Below are positions 17,824-25,948 of a DNA stretch of 33,834 bases, piece by piece. This DNA comes from JAITWN01 sp964388175 (GTDB lineage: Bacteria; Pseudomonadota; Gammaproteobacteria; SZUA-140). The notes below the pieces were generated by a model. That model saw only the letters and a list, made by a program, of their open reading frames with translations, made no database searches and had not been told where the DNA came from. Position 1 is the first letter of the stretch. Each line of letters opens with the position of its first letter. The translations under genes and the position numbers were made by a program. The stretch is taken from NCBI GenBank assembly GCA_964388175.1, contig CAYLYS010000026.1, positions 1 to 33,834 on the forward strand, in the 5' to 3' direction.

Positions 17824-19233
17824 ATGACGAAGTGTCGGCAGGCAGCGGTGTTTTTGCTTTTTCTTCTTTTTGTCATGGCGGGGGCAACGGCATGGGCGGC
17901 TGCGCCTGCCGTCGATGGTGCGCCCGCTTATCAGCCCTGGAACAAGCAGCATGCGGGCTTGTACGTCTGGCGTACCTGGCAGGGGCAGTGGCGCGTACGA
18001 CTGGTGGGAGGAAGTACCCGGCACAGTTTCACCGGTTCCATTTGGGCGACGCGGCCGTTCTGGTCGGTCAGCGGGCAGGCGCTGGAAGCGAACGACATTC
18101 TGTCGCGGCCGACGCCGCAGGCGATCAAATTCACCCTGAACGTACAGGACGGCGGTCAGGATGGCATGGATATCAGCTTGCCTGCGGATGCCGGCATCTG
18201 TCTGTGGGGAGCGAGCACCGCTGGTCTGTCGGTTTACCTGGGCAGCCGGGCCGTGCCGGCGAACACGCCGGTCGATCTGCTTGGCACGGGTGCTTGCGAC
18301 GGCGGGAAGACGGTGCGCAAGTTCAACCCCGGACATTACATCGCGCTCGCGGACTGGGAAAGCCAGGCGCATATGCTCGAGGCCGTGCGGCCCGGCGTGG
18401 TGGGCATTCACAAGCGCTATCACTGGCGTGAACTGGAGCCGGCGCTCGGCCGCTACGATTTTTCCCGTATCGAATCCGATCTCAAGCTGTTGTCAGAGCA
18501 CGGCATGCAGCTGGTCGTCATGATCGTCGACAAGACCTTCGATCGCACGGTACCGACACCGCCCTACCTGCAGGCCAATTTCACGCTGCCTACCAGCAGC
18601 GGCGGCCATGTCGCCAATCGCTGGGCTCCCTATGTGGTTGCGCGCATGAATGCGCTGACCGCGGCGCTGGGTCGGCAATTCGACGGCCATCCCAATTTCG
18701 AGGGCATTGCATTCCAGGAGAGTGCGCCCAGTCTGTCCGGGCAGGTGCTCGACGCGCATGGCTATTCGCCGGAGAAATACCGCGATGCGCTGATCGACGT
18801 GCTGGTCAGCGCACGTAACAGTTTTCCGCAGTCGCAAGTGTTCTGGTACATGAACTTCATGCCGCGCCGGCAAGCCTATCTCGCTGATGTCGCCGAGGCT
18901 GTCAGTGCCCACGGCGTGGCGATGGGCGGTCCCGATGTGCTGCCCGAGGATGCTTCGCTCAGGAACATGAGCTATCCGTTCTACGGACAGTTCAAGGGCA
19001 GGATGCCGCTTTTCTCCTCTCTGCAGTACAACAGCTATGGTCATCTGCGTGCGGACCGAAGCGCGGGAGCGAGCAAGTACTGGACTATGCCGCAGTTGTT
19101 CTGGTACGCGCGCGATCAGCTGCATGTCGACTATCTGTTCTGGACGCGCAAGACCGTGCGCTCACCGTCGGATTCATACGACTGGACCGATGCGCTGCCG
19201 GTGATCAGAAACAATCCGGTGTTCAATCGGTGA
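17824..19233 (+). CDS. Secreted protein with glycosidase-like C-terminal domain, paralog 2
   Basis: A 469-residue paralog of the preceding gene, similar along its whole length. Signal peptide at residues 1-26 (ends AWAA), beta domain with AGLYVW, WRVRLVGG and SIWATRPFWSV, then NPGHYIALADWES, HKRYHWRELEPALGRYDFS, DKTF, NFEGIAFQESAPS, QVFWYMNFMPR, MGGPDVLPED, QYNSYGH and LFWTRK. The Pro/Thr linker of paralog 1 is missing. The frame is open from 17671, but ATG 17824 is chosen: GGAGAG lies about 12 bases upstream and it gives a proper signal peptide; GTG 17821 is an alternative. Because both copies keep the same glutamate and aromatic residues, both are probably functional. It lacks a terminator before the GT2 gene, which however has its own promoter-like sequence. 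Confidence 0.82.
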   Translation: MTKCRQAAVFLLFLLFVMAGATAWAAAPAVDGAPAYQPWNKQHAGLYVWRTWQGQWRVRLVGGSTRHSFTGSIWATRPFWSVSGQALEANDILSRPTPQAIKFTLNVQDGGQDGMDISLPADAGICLWGASTAGLSVYLGSRAVPANTPVDLLGTGACDGGKTVRKFNPGHYIALADWESQAHMLEAVRPGVVGIHKRYHWRELEPALGRYDFSRIESDLKLLSEHGMQLVVMIVDKTFDRTVPTPPYLQANFTLPTSSGGHVANRWAPYVVARMNALTAALGRQFDGHPNFEGIAFQESAPSLSGQVLDAHGYSPEKYRDALIDVLVSARNSFPQSQVFWYMNFMPRRQAYLADVAEAVSAHGVAMGGPDVLPEDASLRNMSYPFYGQFKGRMPLFSSLQYNSYGHLRADRSAGASKYWTMPQLFWYARDQLHVDYLFWTRKTVRSPSDSYDWTDALPVIRNNPVFNR

Positions 19234-19309
19234 TGACGCGCGCAGCGAAAGCCTTGCAGGGAGCCACGGAGAAAGCCGCAGGGACGCGCGTGGCTAGGGC
19301 GGGCACGTA

Positions 19310-19338
19310 CTGACCGATTCGGACCCCTGCTCTAGAAT
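19310..19338 (+). promoter_or_regulatory. Sigma70-like promoter upstream of the GT2 gene
   Basis: CTGACC (19310-19315) and TAGAAT (19333-19338) are separated by exactly 17 bases: four and five matches to TTGACA and TATAAT. The expected start would leave a leader of about 25 bases before ATG 19372. Confidence 0.5.
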
Positions 19339-19371
19339 GAGCGCTCTTGTTCCCGGCGGGAGCCTGCGCGC

Positions 19372-20421
19372 ATGGAGCGGATACAGGTCAGCATCATCGT
19401 CAAGGCGCTGAACGAGGCCGACCGGATCGCTGCCTGCCTGCGTTCTGCGCTGGCCGCGTTGCGCGGTCTGGCCGGCGAAGTGATCCTGGCCGATAGCGGG
19501 TCGATCGATGGGACCATCGATATCGCCATGCGCTATCCGGTCAGGATCGTCCAGATCGCCGATCCGCGTCTCGCGCGCTGCGGTGTCGGTCCGCAGATCG
19601 GCTATCAGTTTGCGCGCGGGGATTATGTGTACCTGCTCGACGGCGATATGGAGCTCGATCGCGATTTCATTCGCCGCGGTCTGCGGGCATTGGGCCGCGA
19701 TCCTGCGCTGGCGGGTGTCGCCGGCCTGGTCGAGGAACTCAGCGATGCCAATATTCATTTCCGCGGCAGGAAGCAGCGTAACCGTGAAGGTCTTGCCGGC
19801 CCGGTGCCATGGCTCGATATGGGCGGTCTGTATCGTGTGCGCGCGATAAAGGATGTGGGGTATCTGTCCAACCGTAATCTGCATGCCGGCGAGGAGCAGG
19901 AGCTCGGCCTGCGCCTGCAGGCGCGGGGCTGGAAGCTGCTGCGGCTTGCGGTCCCCGGCGTTCGGCACTATGGGTATATCGATCCCACCTTCGTGCTGCA
20001 GATGAAGCGCTGGCGTTCGGGCTATCTGCGTGGGCCGGGCGAGATGCTGCGCGCCAGTCTCGGCAAGCCGTGGTGGCGGAGCGTCATCCGTTCACAGATG
20101 CATTTGCATGTGGCGCTGCTGTCCTGGCTGCTGTTTGTGGCCGGCGTCGTTTTGATGCCGGTGACCCTGTCTCCGCTTCTGCTATGGCTGGCCGCCTGTC
20201 TTGCACTCCTCGTGCAGCGCATCCTCAAGTATCGCAGTCTGCGTGATGCGCTGATGGTGCTGCTGCTGTGGCATATGGATGCGATCGCGATGGTGGTCGG
20301 TTTTCTGAAGCCGCAGGTCGATCCGAATGAGCCCATCGCGACGCGTGTGCTCGCCCGTTCGACTCCTGGTTCGATGCCCCGTTCGAGCCATGAGGAAAAA
20401 ACGAATATACGCATCGTCTGA
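19372..20421 (+). CDS. Glycosyltransferase family 2
   Basis: A 349-residue GT-A fold enzyme. Visible are VSIIVKALNEADRI at residues 6-19, DSGSIDGT at 41-48, the metal-binding LDGDME with D90 and D92, and GEEQELGLRLQARGWKL at 173-189, the position of the catalytic base. Residues about 243-300 form two or three membrane segments, so it acts at the inner face of the cytoplasmic membrane on a lipid-linked acceptor. The donor sugar is not predictable. GGGAG sits about 10 bases before the ATG. It is the first gene of the assembly part of the locus; the initiating transferase follows after 92 bases. Confidence 0.9.
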   Translation: MERIQVSIIVKALNEADRIAACLRSALAALRGLAGEVILADSGSIDGTIDIAMRYPVRIVQIADPRLARCGVGPQIGYQFARGDYVYLLDGDMELDRDFIRRGLRALGRDPALAGVAGLVEELSDANIHFRGRKQRNREGLAGPVPWLDMGGLYRVRAIKDVGYLSNRNLHAGEEQELGLRLQARGWKLLRLAVPGVRHYGYIDPTFVLQMKRWRSGYLRGPGEMLRASLGKPWWRSVIRSQMHLHVALLSWLLFVAGVVLMPVTLSPLLLWLAACLALLVQRILKYRSLRDALMVLLLWHMDAIAMVVGFLKPQVDPNEPIATRVLARSTPGSMPRSSHEEKTNIRIV

Positions 20422-20513
20422 TTTCGTCCTTATCCCTCCCTTCTGTTTCTGTCTCCCGGCTCCATCTCTCTGACGCTCGCATACGTGCCGGCACGGAAGG
20501 TTGACTGTTTTCA

Positions 20514-22100
20514 ATGCCGATCATGGCCCGGACTAAGGATACTGGCAGGCGCTCGCCCGTGGCTTTTGCGGATGTGCAGCGGATTTTTTCAGCGGCGATC
20601 GGTGAGTGTCTCTTTGCTCGATTCTGTCCGGGTTCGCATGTCGGTATCCCGTCGGGCGGATTTTCTGCCGAACGGGTGCAGTTGTCGAACAGCAGGCTCA
20701 TGGAGTATGCCGGCGTGAGTGTTAGCGAGGCCGAAACATCGTTTCTGGGAGGCATCGTCGATGCATTGTGTATTCTGCTCGGCGTCATCATTTCCTGCTG
20801 GTATTACCGGCAGGATTGGGATTACAGCTGGAGCTTCATCGCCGTATGTGGTGTGGCGATTTATTATTTCATCGCGCAGCGCTCTCATATCTATCGCTCA
20901 TGGCGGATCGTTGCCCTGCGTCATGAGCTGATGCAGGTCTGGATGGTCTGGTCGATAGCATCCGTGGCCGTTCTCCTGGTCGCCTTGTTCAACGAGCCGT
21001 TTCATGATTCCAGCCATGTGCTGGCGACATGGTATGCAGCAACGCTGTTCATGCTCTTTATGTGGCGAGTCAGCATTTACCTGGTTCTGTGGGAGGCGAG
21101 CCGGCATGGCTACAATACGCGCAGGGTCGCCATCGTCGGCCAGAATCTTCTGGGCGTTTCTCTTGCAGAGACGCTCGAGTGCGCCAAATGGAAAGGATTC
21201 GAGCTGAGCGGATTCTACGACGATCGCCGTTCCCAGCATGGCCGAACCGTCATGCCTGTTGTCGGCAAAGTCTGCGGCGATATGGACGATCTGGTGGCGC
21301 ACGCCCGTGAAGGACGCATCGATCTGATCTATATCACGCTGCCCATGCGTGCGGAGGAGCGCATGCGCTCGATCATAGAGCGCCTCGCCGACAGTACGAT
21401 ATCGGTTTATGTGGTGCCGGGGAATTTTACCTACGATCTGCTCCGTCCCCAGTTGACGGCGATGGGCGAGATGCCCGTGATCGGCGTCTGTGAAACGCCG
21501 TTCTATGGCGTCGGCGGCTTCATCAAGCGCGCCGAGGATCTGCTGCTCGGCGGTATTTTACTCGCCATCGCGCTTTTCCCCATGCTGGTGATCGCGGCCG
21601 GGATCAAGCTGACGTCTCCCGGTCCGGTGCTGTTCAAGCAGCGGCGGGGCGGCGTGAACGGTGAAATCATCAAGGTATGGAAGTTCCGCACCATGACCGT
21701 CTGCGAAGACGGAGACCAGGTTGAGCAGGTGCAGAGAGATGATGCCAGGGTAACGCCGTTCGGCGCGCTTCTGCGCCGGACATCGCTCGATGAACTGCCG
21801 CAGATCATCAATGTGCTCCAGGGCACCATGTCGATCGTCGGCCCCCGCCCCCATGCCATCATGCACAACAGCTATTACCGCCCTCTCATACACCGCTATA
21901 TGCTGCGTCACAAGGTGAAACCCGGGCTGACCGGCTGGGCCCAGATCAACGGCTGGCGCGGGGAGACGGAGGTGCTGACCAAAATGGAGAAGCGAATAGA
22001 ATTCGATCTGCACTATATAAACAACTGGTCTCTGCTGCTGGATCTGAAAATCGTGATGCTGACCCCGCTGATACTGCTGCGCAACAAGAATGTCTACTGA
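20514..22100 (+). CDS. Undecaprenyl-phosphate glycosylphosphotransferase (WcaJ/EpsE type)
   Basis: Initiates the repeat unit by moving a sugar-1-phosphate to undecaprenyl phosphate. Residues (numbering from 20514): four membrane segments between about 78 and 193, a Rossmann-like domain from 201 (NTRRVAIVGQNLLG), a membrane entry at 341-363, then the catalytic transferase domain with SPGPVLFKQRRGG, KVWKFRTM (387-394), TSLDELPQ with D426-E427, SIVGPRPH (440-447), KPGLTGWAQING and the C-terminal YINNWSLLLDLKI. The frame allows starts at 20514 or 20700. The shorter one (466 residues) matches usual family length and puts the first membrane segment near residue 17, while the longer adds 62 residues of no recognised domain. 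Neither has a strong ribosome site. The transferred sugar is probably glucose or galactose (family inference). Its last seven bases overlap the converging WecG-type gene. Confidence 0.93.
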   Translation: MPIMARTKDTGRRSPVAFADVQRIFSAAIGECLFARFCPGSHVGIPSGGFSAERVQLSNSRLMEYAGVSVSEAETSFLGGIVDALCILLGVIISCWYYRQDWDYSWSFIAVCGVAIYYFIAQRSHIYRSWRIVALRHELMQVWMVWSIASVAVLLVALFNEPFHDSSHVLATWYAATLFMLFMWRVSIYLVLWEASRHGYNTRRVAIVGQNLLGVSLAETLECAKWKGFELSGFYDDRRSQHGRTVMPVVGKVCGDMDDLVAHAREGRIDLIYITLPMRAEERMRSIIERLADSTISVYVVPGNFTYDLLRPQLTAMGEMPVIGVCETPFYGVGGFIKRAEDLLLGGILLAIALFPMLVIAAGIKLTSPGPVLFKQRRGGVNGEIIKVWKFRTMTVCEDGDQVEQVQRDDARVTPFGALLRRTSLDELPQIINVLQGTMSIVGPRPHAIMHNSYYRPLIHRYMLRHKVKPGLTGWAQINGWRGETEVLTKMEKRIEFDLHYINNWSLLLDLKIVMLTPLILLRNKNVY

Positions 22101-22933
22101 GTCGCGCGATTCGTCATCGCTTGCTGTTTCAATGCCCTGTAAATGAAGGCAGGGTTTCCCAGTACATAGCGCGAAAACAGCCTGTCCGGTTCGTGCAGCA
22201 GCCGGAACAACCATTCCATTCCCATCCGTCGCCACGCCAGGGGCGCGCGCGGCATGCGTCCGGCGTAGAAGTCGAAGAGGGCGCCGACACCGATGAGCAG
22301 CGGCGCATGCAGGCGATCGGCATTCTCGCCGATCCATTTTTCCTGAGCGGGAACGCCCATCCCCACCAGCAGTATGCGAGCGCCGCTGCGATTGATGGCG
22401 TCGATCAGATGGTCCTGGTGCGCTAAGGGATGATAGCCGTGCGCGGTGAACGGGATGCGCAGGTCGGGGACGCTCTCACGCATTTTCCGTGCGCAGGATT
22501 TCGCCACGCCCGGTCGCGCTCCCAGCAGTGCGACGGGAATCCCGCCGGCGGCGGCGCGCCGGCAGAGCAGGGGAAACAGGTCGGTGCCGTTCACATTGTC
22601 GGCGAGCCGTACTCCTCGCAGGCGAGCGGCGATCTTCATGCCGATGCCGTCGGCGTAGCGCAGATCCGCCCGTTGCAGATGGTCGAAGTAGACGTGATCT
22701 TTCGCCGCCGTATTGATGCAGTGCGCGTTGACGAAGAAGGCGCGCGTCCTTTCCCCGGTTTCGGCGCGGCGAATCAGGGTCGCCGCGGCCTGCGCCAGCG
22801 TCGTGTTTTCCAGCGTGAGACCGAACAGCGTGCAGCCGATGGCCGGTTCCGGGGCGTCTGGAGCGGACAGGGAATTTCCCGCCATCCGCTCGTCTGCCCG
22901 CGCCGCGCCGGCGGCGGGTCGGACGCCGTTCAT
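22094..22933 (-). CDS. WecG/TagA/CpsF-family glycosyltransferase
   Basis: A 279-residue GT26 enzyme, which in known members adds N-acetylmannosamine(uronate) or glucose to an undecaprenyl-diphosphate-linked sugar. Signatures: FFVNAHCIN (66-74), YADGIGMK (93-100), NVNGTDLF (113-120), GMGVPAQEKW, and the C-terminal VGALFDFYAGRMPRAPLAWRRMGMEWLFRLLHEPDRL with RY after it. Residues 1-30 are low-complexity and M17 is an alternative start. Its ATG overlaps the stop of the sulfotransferase upstream (ATGA, 22933-22930), so the pair is translationally coupled. It runs against the initiating transferase tail to tail. Confidence 0.92.
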   Translation of the reverse strand: MNGVRPAAGAARADERMAGNSLSAPDAPEPAIGCTLFGLTLENTTLAQAAATLIRRAETGERTRAFFVNAHCINTAAKDHVYFDHLQRADLRYADGIGMKIAARLRGVRLADNVNGTDLFPLLCRRAAAGGIPVALLGARPGVAKSCARKMRESVPDLRIPFTAHGYHPLAHQDHLIDAINRSGARILLVGMGVPAQEKWIGENADRLHAPLLIGVGALFDFYAGRMPRAPLAWRRMGMEWLFRLLHEPDRLFSRYVLGNPAFIYRALKQQAMTNRATQ

Positions 22934-24021
22934 TCCGTCGCCAATGATGCCGCGCGCCTGGCGGAGGGAAGTACGGCGCGCAGCTGGATCCAGGCGCGGC
23001 GTGGATTGATGGCGAGCACGCCGGCGAGATGCATCATGTAGCTGAACATATAGCGCAGTTCACCCGCATCGCGGTGATGATCGCCCGCTTCCGCGGCATA
23101 GCCGTGAACCCGCATGAGATTGCCGCAGATCCTTTCGGTGATGCGGATCTCCTGCGCGTTGAGATGGGATCTCCAGTTCTCCATGGCGTCCTGGTATATG
23201 CCGTGACGAGCGCCGCCGCGCGAGGATTGATGAGAGGAATTCACTTGCGGCACATCGAGCATATCGGGCTGGAATGTGAGGCCTATCCCGGCGCACAGAT
23301 GGCTTACCGTTTCTTCCGGCATCCTGATCAGATCCTCGAAGCGCAGCAGGTGAAAGCGCGGATGATTCGCCAGTCTTTTCGCTTCCCGGGTCGCCCGGTT
23401 CCACAGCGACGCCATGGTGTAGGGATGGTAATTGATCCATTCTCGCAGGGCATGATAGGGGTGATGGGCGAGGGGATCGGCAGTCAGCGCGCGGCGGCGC
23501 CAGCGCTTTTTCTGTGACGCCATGACCGCTCTTGGGTCGCGCACCATATGAACGATATGCGCAGCGGGGAATGCGGCGAGCAGGGCGTTTGCGTAAAAGA
23601 TATTGCGCGGCGTCTGCTCGCAGGGAATGCTTTTTCCCTGTTCTTCGCTCAACTCGTGGATGGCGGCGGCGAAGACGCCGGTGGCCGTGCGTTGGTGCGG
23701 CGGTATTTTCTGCAGCAGACCGCGGGCGCGGGCGCGGTGATGCGGGTCCGGTCGGCGCAGCGCGCAGATGCCGTATTCCTGTCTGGCGTAAAGACGCGCT
23801 ATCCCGGATATCAGCCGGTCTTCCGCCCGCTTTCGTGCACCCTCATGCGCATCCCTATCGCGCGGATCATGCATGTCGCCGAAGTAATGAAGCTCGCGCA
23901 GCCCGAATACCCTGGGGTGATTGCGCAGAATGAAGCTGAGCAGCGTCGTCCCTGAGCGCGATGCGCCGGTTACGAAGATGGCGGGACGAAAGGATGGTTC
24001 CATGGTCTGCTGTGCTGTCAT
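22930..24021 (-). CDS. PAPS-dependent sulfotransferase 1
   Basis: A 363-residue cytoplasmic sulfotransferase of the Sulfotransfer_3 type. The 5'-phosphosulfate loop is TGASRSGTTLLSFIL (18-32), CEQTPRN (134-140) is the acidic/Thr motif common in this group, and the 3'-phosphate loop is VHMVRDPRAVMAS (157-169) with R161 and S169. It would transfer sulfate from PAPS to a hydroxyl of the growing saccharide (inference from family and context). AGGGAG is well placed before the ATG. It is co-transcribed with the WecG-type gene and divergent from sulfotransferase 2. It resembles the other three sulfotransferases only at the PAPS motifs, so they are not recent duplicates. Confidence 0.9.
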   Translation of the reverse strand: MTAQQTMEPSFRPAIFVTGASRSGTTLLSFILRNHPRVFGLRELHYFGDMHDPRDRDAHEGARKRAEDRLISGIARLYARQEYGICALRRPDPHHRARARGLLQKIPPHQRTATGVFAAAIHELSEEQGKSIPCEQTPRNIFYANALLAAFPAAHIVHMVRDPRAVMASQKKRWRRRALTADPLAHHPYHALREWINYHPYTMASLWNRATREAKRLANHPRFHLLRFEDLIRMPEETVSHLCAGIGLTFQPDMLDVPQVNSSHQSSRGGARHGIYQDAMENWRSHLNAQEIRITERICGNLMRVHGYAAEAGDHHRDAGELRYMFSYMMHLAGVLAINPRRAWIQLRAVLPSARRAASLATE

Positions 24022-24155
24022 GGCGATCTCCCTTGCTGCGGTGCCTCATGCTCACGCTGTTTTGTGTGCGTAGCCATGAGAAAACGCAATGCGCCACTGG
24101 AGCGTGAACGTAAAATTGCTGCCTTCTAGGGATGCAGTCGAGCAGGGGTGTATGC
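24022..24155. promoter_or_regulatory. Divergent promoter region between two sulfotransferase genes
   Basis: A 134-base region between oppositely oriented genes, so it should hold promoters for both. TAAAAT at 24111-24116 is a fair -10 for the plus strand, but no good -35 lies 16-18 bases upstream. TCACGCT (24053-24059) and AGCGTGA (24101-24107) form a distant inverted pair. The TACGTAG element is absent. Confidence 0.3.
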
Positions 24156-25085
24156 ATGCGCGCAGCGGCTCAGGATAATATTCCCCGGAATCCTGGCCCT
24201 CGGGGTAAGACCGCTTTTCTGATCGGCGCCGGACGGTCCGGCACCACGCTGCTGTACAAATTGCTGTGCATGCACAGGGAAGTGGCCTTCATCAGCAATT
24301 ACCATGAACGCATGCCCTGGATGCCGTCCGGGATCGTCGCCGCGCTTTGCGCCGACCGGGTGCGCGTCGGCATGTCCGCCTGGTTCAAGCCCGCGGGCAA
24401 CGCCTATTTCACGTCCCGCCCGTGGCGCAAAAGGCTGCTGCCGACGCCGGTCGAAGGGGAAGCGGTATATCGGTATTGCGGCATTCCGCTTTTCCCCGAT
24501 GCTGATTATGTTCCCGATGACGAAACGTGCGGACGTCTGCGCGCCCGCTTCAGCGAGATCCGCAAGCGGATGTCGGCGCGGATCATGTTGTCCAAGAGAA
24601 CGGCGAACAACAGGCGTATCACCGCCCTTGCGACCGCGTTTCCGGACGCCAGATTCATCCATATGATCCGCGACGGACGCGAAGTGACGGCGTCGCTGGC
24701 CACGGTCGAGTGGTGGGATCGGCACCGTTTGTGGTGGGACGGCCGTACGGCGGCGCAGTTGGAGGAGAGCGGTGTTCCCCGTCTTGCCATTGCCGCCCGT
24801 AACTGGGCGCGGGAAATGACGGCGATACAGCGCGGGCTGGATCAGGTGCCGAAGAGCCGGGTCATGACGGTGCGTTATGAGGAGATGCTGGCCGATCCGC
24901 ATGCGCATATCGACAGGATCCTGCGTTTCCTCGATCTGGAACGGCGCTCCGATTTGTCCACGGCGATTTCCGAGCTGCATCTGCGTTGTGGCGTGATTTC
25001 CCAGTCCGAATTCTGGTCGTCGTCCCAGGCCGGCATGGTCATGGACGAGATCGGCCCGATGCTGGGGCGATTCGGCTATATCTGA
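24156..25085 (+). CDS. PAPS-dependent sulfotransferase 2
   Basis: A 309-residue sulfotransferase. The 5'-phosphosulfate loop is LIGAGRSGTTLLYKLL (22-37), and the 3'-phosphate loop is FIHMIRDGREVTAS with R172. A lysine-rich LSKRTANN segment replaces the CEKTP motif seen in sulfotransferases 1 and 4, and VRYEEMLADPHAHIDRILRFLDLE is the typical C-terminal helix region. The start at 24156 is preferred over 24132 because AGGGG lies eight bases before it, while nothing suitable precedes 24132. It begins a plus-strand run of genes (sulfotransferase 2, sulfotransferase 3, Wzy, Wzx, GT4, sulfotransferase 4) with gaps of 14 bases or overlaps, almost surely one operon. Confidence 0.9.
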   Translation: MRAAAQDNIPRNPGPRGKTAFLIGAGRSGTTLLYKLLCMHREVAFISNYHERMPWMPSGIVAALCADRVRVGMSAWFKPAGNAYFTSRPWRKRLLPTPVEGEAVYRYCGIPLFPDADYVPDDETCGRLRARFSEIRKRMSARIMLSKRTANNRRITALATAFPDARFIHMIRDGREVTASLATVEWWDRHRLWWDGRTAAQLEESGVPRLAIAARNWAREMTAIQRGLDQVPKSRVMTVRYEEMLADPHAHIDRILRFLDLERRSDLSTAISELHLRCGVISQSEFWSSSQAGMVMDEIGPMLGRFGYI

Positions 25086-25099
25086 GCGAAGAGGCGTCT

Positions 25100-25948
25100 A
25101 TGGCGAAACCCACGTTCATCGGCATCGGCGCGCAGAAGTGCGCATCGACCTGGCTGCACCGGATTCTGTCTGAGCATCCGCAGATCGGCGTGCCGGAGGA
25201 AAAGGAGGTGGATTTCTTTTCCTATCATTTCGATCACGGTTATCAGTGGTATGAAAAAAAGTTCGACGTCTATGCGAAGCGGATGGCGATCGGAGAAGTA
25301 TCGCCGTCCTATTTCAGCGAGCCCGGCGTGCCGGGACGTATCAGACACCATAATCCGGATGTGAAAATCATCGTTTCCCTGCGTGACCCTGTTGCGCGCG
25401 CGTTGTCGAATCATCGCCATGAGATCAGAGTCGGTCACTTCAAGGGCAAGGATCTCAGTTTCGACGCCGGCTTGGCGAACAACCCCATGTATATAGATCA
25501 GAGCTGCTATGCCACGCATCTCACGCGGTGGATGCGTCACTTTTCTCCTTCGAACATGCTGTTCATCTTCATGGAGGATATCGTTTCCGATCCGGGATCG
25601 GTGGCGCGCAGCGTATTCGATTTTCTCGGTGTCGATGCCGCTTACCGTCCGCGCGGTCTGGCGGCGCAATACAACAAGAGTTTTGCCAACCGCTACCAGG
25701 GTCTGGCCAGGATCAAGGACGATATCCACCGTTATGCCGATCGTCCCGCCCTGCGCTGGGTGTGGGGAGCCGGCGTCATGCTCGGCCTGAGGGCCGTGTA
25801 TCGCCGTGTCAACGTGCTGCCGAGCGAGCGCGTGATCCCGCGGCCGGACGATCACACGCTGGCGCAATTGCGCGTCCGTTTCGCACCCGAGGTGCGCGAG
25901 CTTTCCAGACTGATCGGCAGGCCGCTGGATCACTGGTTGGAAATATGA
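25100..25948 (+). CDS. PAPS-dependent sulfotransferase 3 (heparan-sulfotransferase-like type)
   Basis: A 282-residue enzyme with a different PAPS loop from its neighbours: FIGIGAQKCASTWLHRIL (6-23), where K13 takes the role of the catalytic lysine. Then comes EKEVDFFS (34-41), and the 3'-phosphate loop IIVSLRDPVARALSNH (90-105) with R95 and S103. The GxxKCaSTwLh...L..HP and KE.dfF motifs are those of the Sulfotransfer_1 group containing heparan sulfate N- and O-sulfotransferases. The acceptor here is unknown. The frame is open from 24986, but ATG 25100 has a modest AGAGG site and begins the conserved fold at once. It is 14 bases after sulfotransferase 2 and overlaps the polymerase start (ATGA). 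Confidence 0.9.
   Translation: MAKPTFIGIGAQKCASTWLHRILSEHPQIGVPEEKEVDFFSYHFDHGYQWYEKKFDVYAKRMAIGEVSPSYFSEPGVPGRIRHHNPDVKIIVSLRDPVARALSNHRHEIRVGHFKGKDLSFDAGLANNPMYIDQSCYATHLTRWMRHFSPSNMLFIFMEDIVSDPGSVARSVFDFLGVDAAYRPRGLAAQYNKSFANRYQGLARIKDDIHRYADRPALRWVWGAGVMLGLRAVYRRVNVLPSERVIPRPDDHTLAQLRVRFAPEVRELSRLIGRPLDHWLEI

Noticed and set aside
18281..18297. A TTGGCACG...TTGC sequence resembling a sigma54 promoter
   Set aside because: It lies inside the coding sequence of secreted paralog 2 and the spacing between the two boxes is one base too long.
25528..25944. Upstream extension of the polymerase frame inside sulfotransferase 3
   Set aside because: The extension overlaps a conserved enzyme in another frame and is Arg/Gly-rich with no membrane segments, whereas ATG 25945 gives the typical ATGA coupling.
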